A stretch of 64,000 nt of DNA from NCBI GenBank assembly GCA_030591525.1, contig JAUVAV010000005.1, forward strand, positions 1 to 64,000. Reading direction: 5' to 3'. The position numbers and the translations under genes were made by a program. Every line of letters starts with the position of its first letter. The stretch's first letter is position 1. The DNA is from a candidate division FCPU426 bacterium (GTDB taxonomy: Bacteria > Oederibacteriota > JAAXVQ01 > JAUVAV01). Shown piece after piece: positions 61,001-64,000 of the stretch. The notes beneath the pieces are model-generated. The model saw nothing but the letters and a program-made list of their open reading frames with translations. It ran no database searches and was not told where the DNA came from.

Positions 61001-64000
61001 TGGCGATTAATTCATAAAGCGCCCTCTGTTCTTTTAAACCGGCCTCAGATTGCTTATTTACCCAGGTATCCATATAAGTAATGTGCAAATCTTCTCCCGG
61101 CTCATAATTGTTTAATAATTCGGCGGCAATATTTCCACCCATGGAGTGGCCTATAAAAGTAAATTTATCTTCTCCGGATAAGGGGCCATTTTTACCCTTC
61201 AAATATTTTATTAACAATTCGGTTTCATAAGTAAAGTCCGCAAAATCCAATTCCTTTTTCGTGTAATCGTAGCCTTTGAGCTGTGATTTGCCAAAGCCTT
61301 TCAAATCCACGGACAAGACATTAAATCCCCATTTTTGATAATATTTCAAATCATGGTGCCAATAATCCAGATTGCCGCCCAAACCATGGATATATACCAG
61401 CGTGCCTTTCGGATCCGTGTTTGCTTGACGTGGTCTGAACTGATAATGAAGTTTGACTTTTTGCCCACTTTGATCGGTTACGGTATGCGTGGTTTTTGGC
61501 TTGAGAAAGGGGGAATTTAAGACCTTTAGTAGTTTCCCCTTTAGCCAGATTAACGATTTAGGGGAAGACTGGATAAAGATTCCAAGCAGTAGGAAACTGA
61601 TGATGCCTGAAAGCAGCAGACTCTCTTCAGTCAGCATTGCAAAATACGAAAATGGTAAAAATACGAAAGATAGTAATTTTGCTCCGGGAGTATCTGCAGG
61701 CTTTATTTGGAGGCGTTGGTCCGGAGAAGATGGAAGGCTTTCACAAATTGCGGAACCAACGAGAGAACGCGTAAATAACTTGACTAAATTCGTATTTTTT
61801 TCGTCCTCGGTCACCTCCCGGAATATCTCCGGCATGATTTCCGCGCATGTCCGTAACCAGGATTCTGCGACTTGATCATCAAGCCCAAAGAACAACTCCG
61901 CGTCGATAAAGGAAAGCATTTCCTTAATGGTCCGCTTCCTGAGCTGTTCGCGCAGAGCCTTATTCTCTAGCGCCGCTTTAAGATACGCGGCATCGCTCTT
62001 ATTCAAAATACCCACCAACGCCTCGATATTAGCCGTCTCCTTAATTCCTTCCAAATCCGCTGGACTGATGACACCTTTAACTCTATCCGACAAAGTTTTC
62101 TCCAGAAAATCTTGAGGCCAATCAGGCTGGCGTAAAGCCTCTAAAGTATTCTTCTCGATTTTCTCCTCTAGTTTTTGGTAATGCGCAGAGCTTAAAACCC
62201 GTTTGATATTCATGATCTTATCAGTGAATTCATGGGGAAGGGATGTCCACGAAGCGCTTCTGATCAGGTCTGATATAAACGGCGGATAGGACCGGCCTGG
62301 TTCTGGTTTTTTCAGATATGACATTAATGCCAGTGTTTTTTTTCTGACACTTATTAAATCTTCCCGGTTATCGCCATTTTCAAGCAGCTCTTCCAGGGCG
62401 GCAAGTTCCTGGGCGGTGATTATTTTTAAAATGGATTCTTTCCCTGCCTTCGCCCTAAATACCTCAAATCGTAATTTTATTTTTTCGATTTCCTTTTTAT
62501 AAATGTCCTCGCTGCCGGGTTGCAAAGTTTCATTTATTGTGTCTAATTTATCTTTATCCAGAATATCTTTCAAATCCAACAATATATGAGGAGTATCTAT
62601 GATCAGTCTTTTCAAATTATTATATTTTGTTTCTTCATCCAAATCCATTTCCGCTGTTAGGAGTTTGAAAACATGCGGATCCATATCTAATGAGTTCGTT
62701 TGATCAATGTAATTTTTTAAAATACTTTTGATTTTCCCGTTATCGTTTTCCGTTAAGGCGTGTGTGTATGCTTTTTTCTCATCGGAATTGGCGATTTTCT
62801 TGAGAATGTTTTTCGAGTCATTTTCGTTTAACTTGCTAATTATCTCAACAATGTTTGTCAGACAAAGGTCTAAATCCCGGACCTCATTTTCATCAAGTCT
62901 TGTTTTTATTTTCTTGAGCGGACGCATAAACAGGATATCTCTGACTATTTGATAATTCTGATCTTTGAGTGCTTGTTTTGCCGTGGCTCTTTCGGCCTCG
63001 GGCAATACACCCAAGAGTTGATCTTTTAGTGTGGTTGAAAAAAAATTCTGGACATCAGCGGACCCTTCTTTTATTGCCGAAGTTAAAGCCATGAAATTCA
63101 TGATTCCGATAGCGGCCTTTATTTTTTCCGATACGCTTTGGGTTTTCATATACCGCACGTCACTCTCAAAGCGCTGCATTAAGCCCACATCATCGGTAGT
63201 TAAAAAGCGCTTTAACCAGGTTGTGATGACCTCCTCTTTATCTTCGTCAGAAGCTTTGAGTATGTCCCGCAAAGTATGCAGGTTTTTTTCTTCCGCTATG
63301 CTCTTCCGGCGCGCCTCGTCTCTGTGGTTAAACAGGTCCGTAACATAACCGGCAATCATTAGGAAAGTATCTTTTCCCGCTTTCGTGGTTACAAAATCCA
63401 AACCTATCTTCTTTTGTTTCACTTCTTGCCATTTATTCCAGAAAACATTAGGAAAAAGCGAACAAAGGGCCAGCAATCTATGGGGGGCTTCAACAATATC
63501 CGTCTTGCCATCAAGAAAACGTTGGTAGTCCGTAATTTGAGTATTAATCGTCTCCATATATTCCTTGATTTTCTTTTCTATCTCATCCTCCTTTGCTGCA
63601 ACCGCTGTCTCCAGGCGCTTGGTCTCAGAGCTGTTCATTATCTGGGCAAGCCCTTTTAAATCTTTTTTTATTATCGCGTTCCTGAAATCTTCATATGCAT
63701 CTGAAGACAACACATTCTGTATGTTGGTAAAAGCTTCTTCAGTGAAAAGAGAAAAAATATGGTTTGCGTCTTCCGCCGTTTGTTCCGGCTTGCGTAAGAT
63801 AGCTTCCAAACTACGCCACTCAGGGCCAGAAAATATTTTTGCAAGCTTAATTTTTTCAGAATTGGTTTGACGAAATGCCGCCAATTTAAACTTTGTTGTT
63901 TCAACATCCTCAAAATTTTCGGTGGTTAGCATCTTTTCAATCAAAGACGCAGGATCAGCAGGCAGACTTTTATTTTCATCTATTCTTGTGATCCCACCCG
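58023..64000 (-). CDS. Giant membrane protein with internal alpha/beta-hydrolase domain; 5' end outside window
   Basis: The frame is open from the stop at 58023 to the right edge, at least 1,990 residues; TTG 63944 is only the first internal start, and GGITRIDENKSLPADPAS precedes it without stop. Counting from 63944: a long helical, Glu/Lys-rich region (~1-740) without known domain, a hydrophobic pair (~750-790), and an alpha/beta hydrolase at ~845-1140. The hydrolase has oxyanion HGLGG, nucleophile GHSMGG near 931, Asp in GEFDND near 1077 and His in AKHCGM near 1127. More membrane helices follow (~1155-1230), then ~740 helical residues. The hydrolase triad looks intact, so an esterase/lipase activity is possible. 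Such very long proteins are known from Omnitrophota. Confidence 0.75.
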   Translation of the reverse strand, partial: GGITRIDENKSLPADPASLIEKMLTTENFEDVETTKFKLAAFRQTNSEKIKLAKIFSGPEWRSLEAILRKPEQTAEDANHIFSLFTEEAFTNIQNVLSSDAYEDFRNAIIKKDLKGLAQIMNSSETKRLETAVAAKEDEIEKKIKEYMETINTQITDYQRFLDGKTDIVEAPHRLLALCSLFPNVFWNKWQEVKQKKIGLDFVTTKAGKDTFLMIAGYVTDLFNHRDEARRKSIAEEKNLHTLRDILKASDEDKEEVITTWLKRFLTTDDVGLMQRFESDVRYMKTQSVSEKIKAAIGIMNFMALTSAIKEGSADVQNFFSTTLKDQLLGVLPEAERATAKQALKDQNYQIVRDILFMRPLKKIKTRLDENEVRDLDLCLTNIVEIISKLNENDSKNILKKIANSDEKKAYTHALTENDNGKIKSILKNYIDQTNSLDMDPHVFKLLTAEMDLDEETKYNNLKRLIIDTPHILLDLKDILDKDKLDTINETLQPGSEDIYKKEIEKIKLRFEVFRAKAGKESILKIITAQELAALEELLENGDNREDLISVRKKTLALMSYLKKPEPGRSYPPFISDLIRSASWTSLPHEFTDKIMNIKRVLSSAHYQKLEEKIEKNTLEALRQPDWPQDFLEKTLSDRVKGVISPADLEGIKETANIEALVGILNKSDAAYLKAALENKALREQLRKRTIKEMLSFIDAELFFGLDDQVAESWLRTCAEIMPEIFREVTEDEKNTNLVKLFTRSLVGSAICESLPSSPDQRLQIKPADTPGAKLLSFVFLPFSYFAMLTEESLLLSGIISFLLLGIFIQSSPKSLIWLKGKLLKVLNSPFLKPKTTHTVTDQSGQKVKLHYQFRPRQANTDPKGTLVYIHGLGGNLDYWHHDLKYYQKWGFNVLSVDLKGFGKSQLKGYDYTKKELDFADFTYETELLIKYLKGKNGPLSGEDKFTFIGHSMGGNIAAELLNNYEPGEDLHITYMDTWVNKQSEAGLKEQRALYELIAKYSWAAKFVLALGHVPVLGTLLYAGILWWKFKPFVFRKNIRSVKSLKAVIRGLFSADPQIYLQVCNYLEKTDKSHYINLITQLKDKGVKISVIAGEFDNDYLYTKEEVKAITRKDGDMISAQHEGKEILIAAGISADKIEIVPNAKHCGMLENPKGMRLAQDKILGLEAETSAKFLGFRWLGRSALILAAITGLIGSAFALPDGLAVMETSGWSVLLTNTGIYYAMLAAGLGLIGILFPGWLKSQYRPLPVSSQMSDYMFRPEAVEVLTERPGVAEFKFNTPIIFKPFFLYRLFPGLRVIPMLFLNAVTKLFAPGEQSTTEAEPDQQARIAALEQKVNADEEMRAKLQSYFAGIAAELQPDYALSRIVFRVLPKAAGINPAFCQVTENDKTGQMDIFLSETLVNNIFDAREPNNLQSGSLRLYYQASNRLLAEVLKYHGQKYISTIPEKAALELATSIDEIMAEQIAIEEVRKSTSAQPVGQAWAKATEINLTVLDIIKALSLLGNKFTSAKAVPLIFSNEMRAELITLLSSENAELEPATILEALSRARATPVLSAMQAQLQAATESRNSEMNKLVVNGLLDLLTQNLEMGEVQLDAGVKKTYGVMGLSPADAAALVLLIDSLLDNSTAMDQATLSMLQNLKKYVMANQANNLAQVIKLAPEMGRMLTGILAASKPEFGPAPAIGMTSMKKNLFIGSLGVREVMINGNKVVQSAMVKIEAEAGKSVDIPDILSQVAQGIIPAGISVSMLKAEPDKPDAVKLANPVTAAAARVMLRVAGVLPEKMGLGRVIQQMENRAVQLDGISMLWETMKDIDVDITKHAPTGKIFSGIRSKQQLAVWLNSNHNLAVTFRALIHNPVKHTRAEIGAALFRSIHTANLAGEAETTFSDIEKLCSYAFISSLLLKMRSMPLLEIASEVATDLSWDTEDMRELPKVVGQMNFVVPVAFISARGYKAILGKITDDLDDLEIRVNKEIIRLYLRMHLRISTAVAA

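Overview
The window looks like a chromosomal segment of an uncultured bacterium with a Gram-negative envelope. Support comes from several beta-barrel outer-membrane proteins, lipoproteins with lipoboxes, an OmpA-type peptidoglycan anchor and abundant periplasmic propeller and TPR proteins. Ion handling leans on Na+ and K+ (NSS symporter, KtrAB, a pyrophosphatase of the K+-dependent type). There are small ferredoxins and several MglA/roadblock signalling proteins. A very large alpha/beta-hydrolase protein (at least 1,990 residues) and the density of short inverted-repeat elements would suit a candidate phylum such as Omnitrophota. That assignment is inference: the window has no 16S rRNA gene or marker set.

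Layout. 1-7 kb: a TolB-like propeller protein entering from the left edge with an in-frame 36-bp coding repeat, a small DUF6485 protein, a TPR lipoprotein, then an operon NSS transporter-ktrB-ktrA. 8-10 kb: membrane pyrophosphatase. 10.8-15.2 kb: a barrel+TPR protein and a propeller+OmpA protein. 15.8-18.0 kb: DUF1573, a rhodanese-like protein lacking the catalytic Cys, and a MauE-like membrane protein. 18.1-22.3 kb: an outer-membrane barrel and a glycosyltransferase+TPR protein. 22.5-25.3 kb: aroB coupled to two roadblock proteins. 25.4-27.0 kb: an FtsB-like protein, DUF501, tRNA-Leu(UAA) and initiator tRNA-Met. 27.4-32.0 kb: a second TolB-like protein, a porin-like barrel, a VWA lipoprotein and another barrel. 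32.1-40.2 kb: priA-def-fmt, a response regulator, a nucleotidyltransferase-like protein, TPM and LemA proteins, rnpB (RNase P RNA) and aroF (DAHP synthase). 40.2-51.0 kb: an AT-rich, mostly minus-strand insert (see below). 51.2-57.9 kb: a DUF2378-like protein, recX, alaS, a phasin-like protein, an ABC1 kinase and ruvX. 58.0-64.0 kb: the giant hydrolase, running off the right edge.

The 40.2-51.0 kb segment is the most distinctive part. It lies between the intact aroF 3' end and a second, about 90 percent identical, directly repeated copy of the last ~140 bp of aroF. It carries remnants of IS91-, IS66- and REP-associated-transposase-type genes and a compact MglA GTPase/roadblock/DUF4388/ExeA-like ATPase/V4R-like cluster. 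I interpret it as a genomic island.

The intergenic DNA is heavily colonised by short non-autonomous elements. One family has ends reading CTAGGAG...CTCCTAG. A nested copy and a related empty site show that it duplicates TA, as IS630/mariner-type elements do. In this window two members and one related element coincide with the TAG stop codons of neighbouring genes. A second family of long perfect hairpins shares a GGGAC-containing head and fits the REP/RAYT type.
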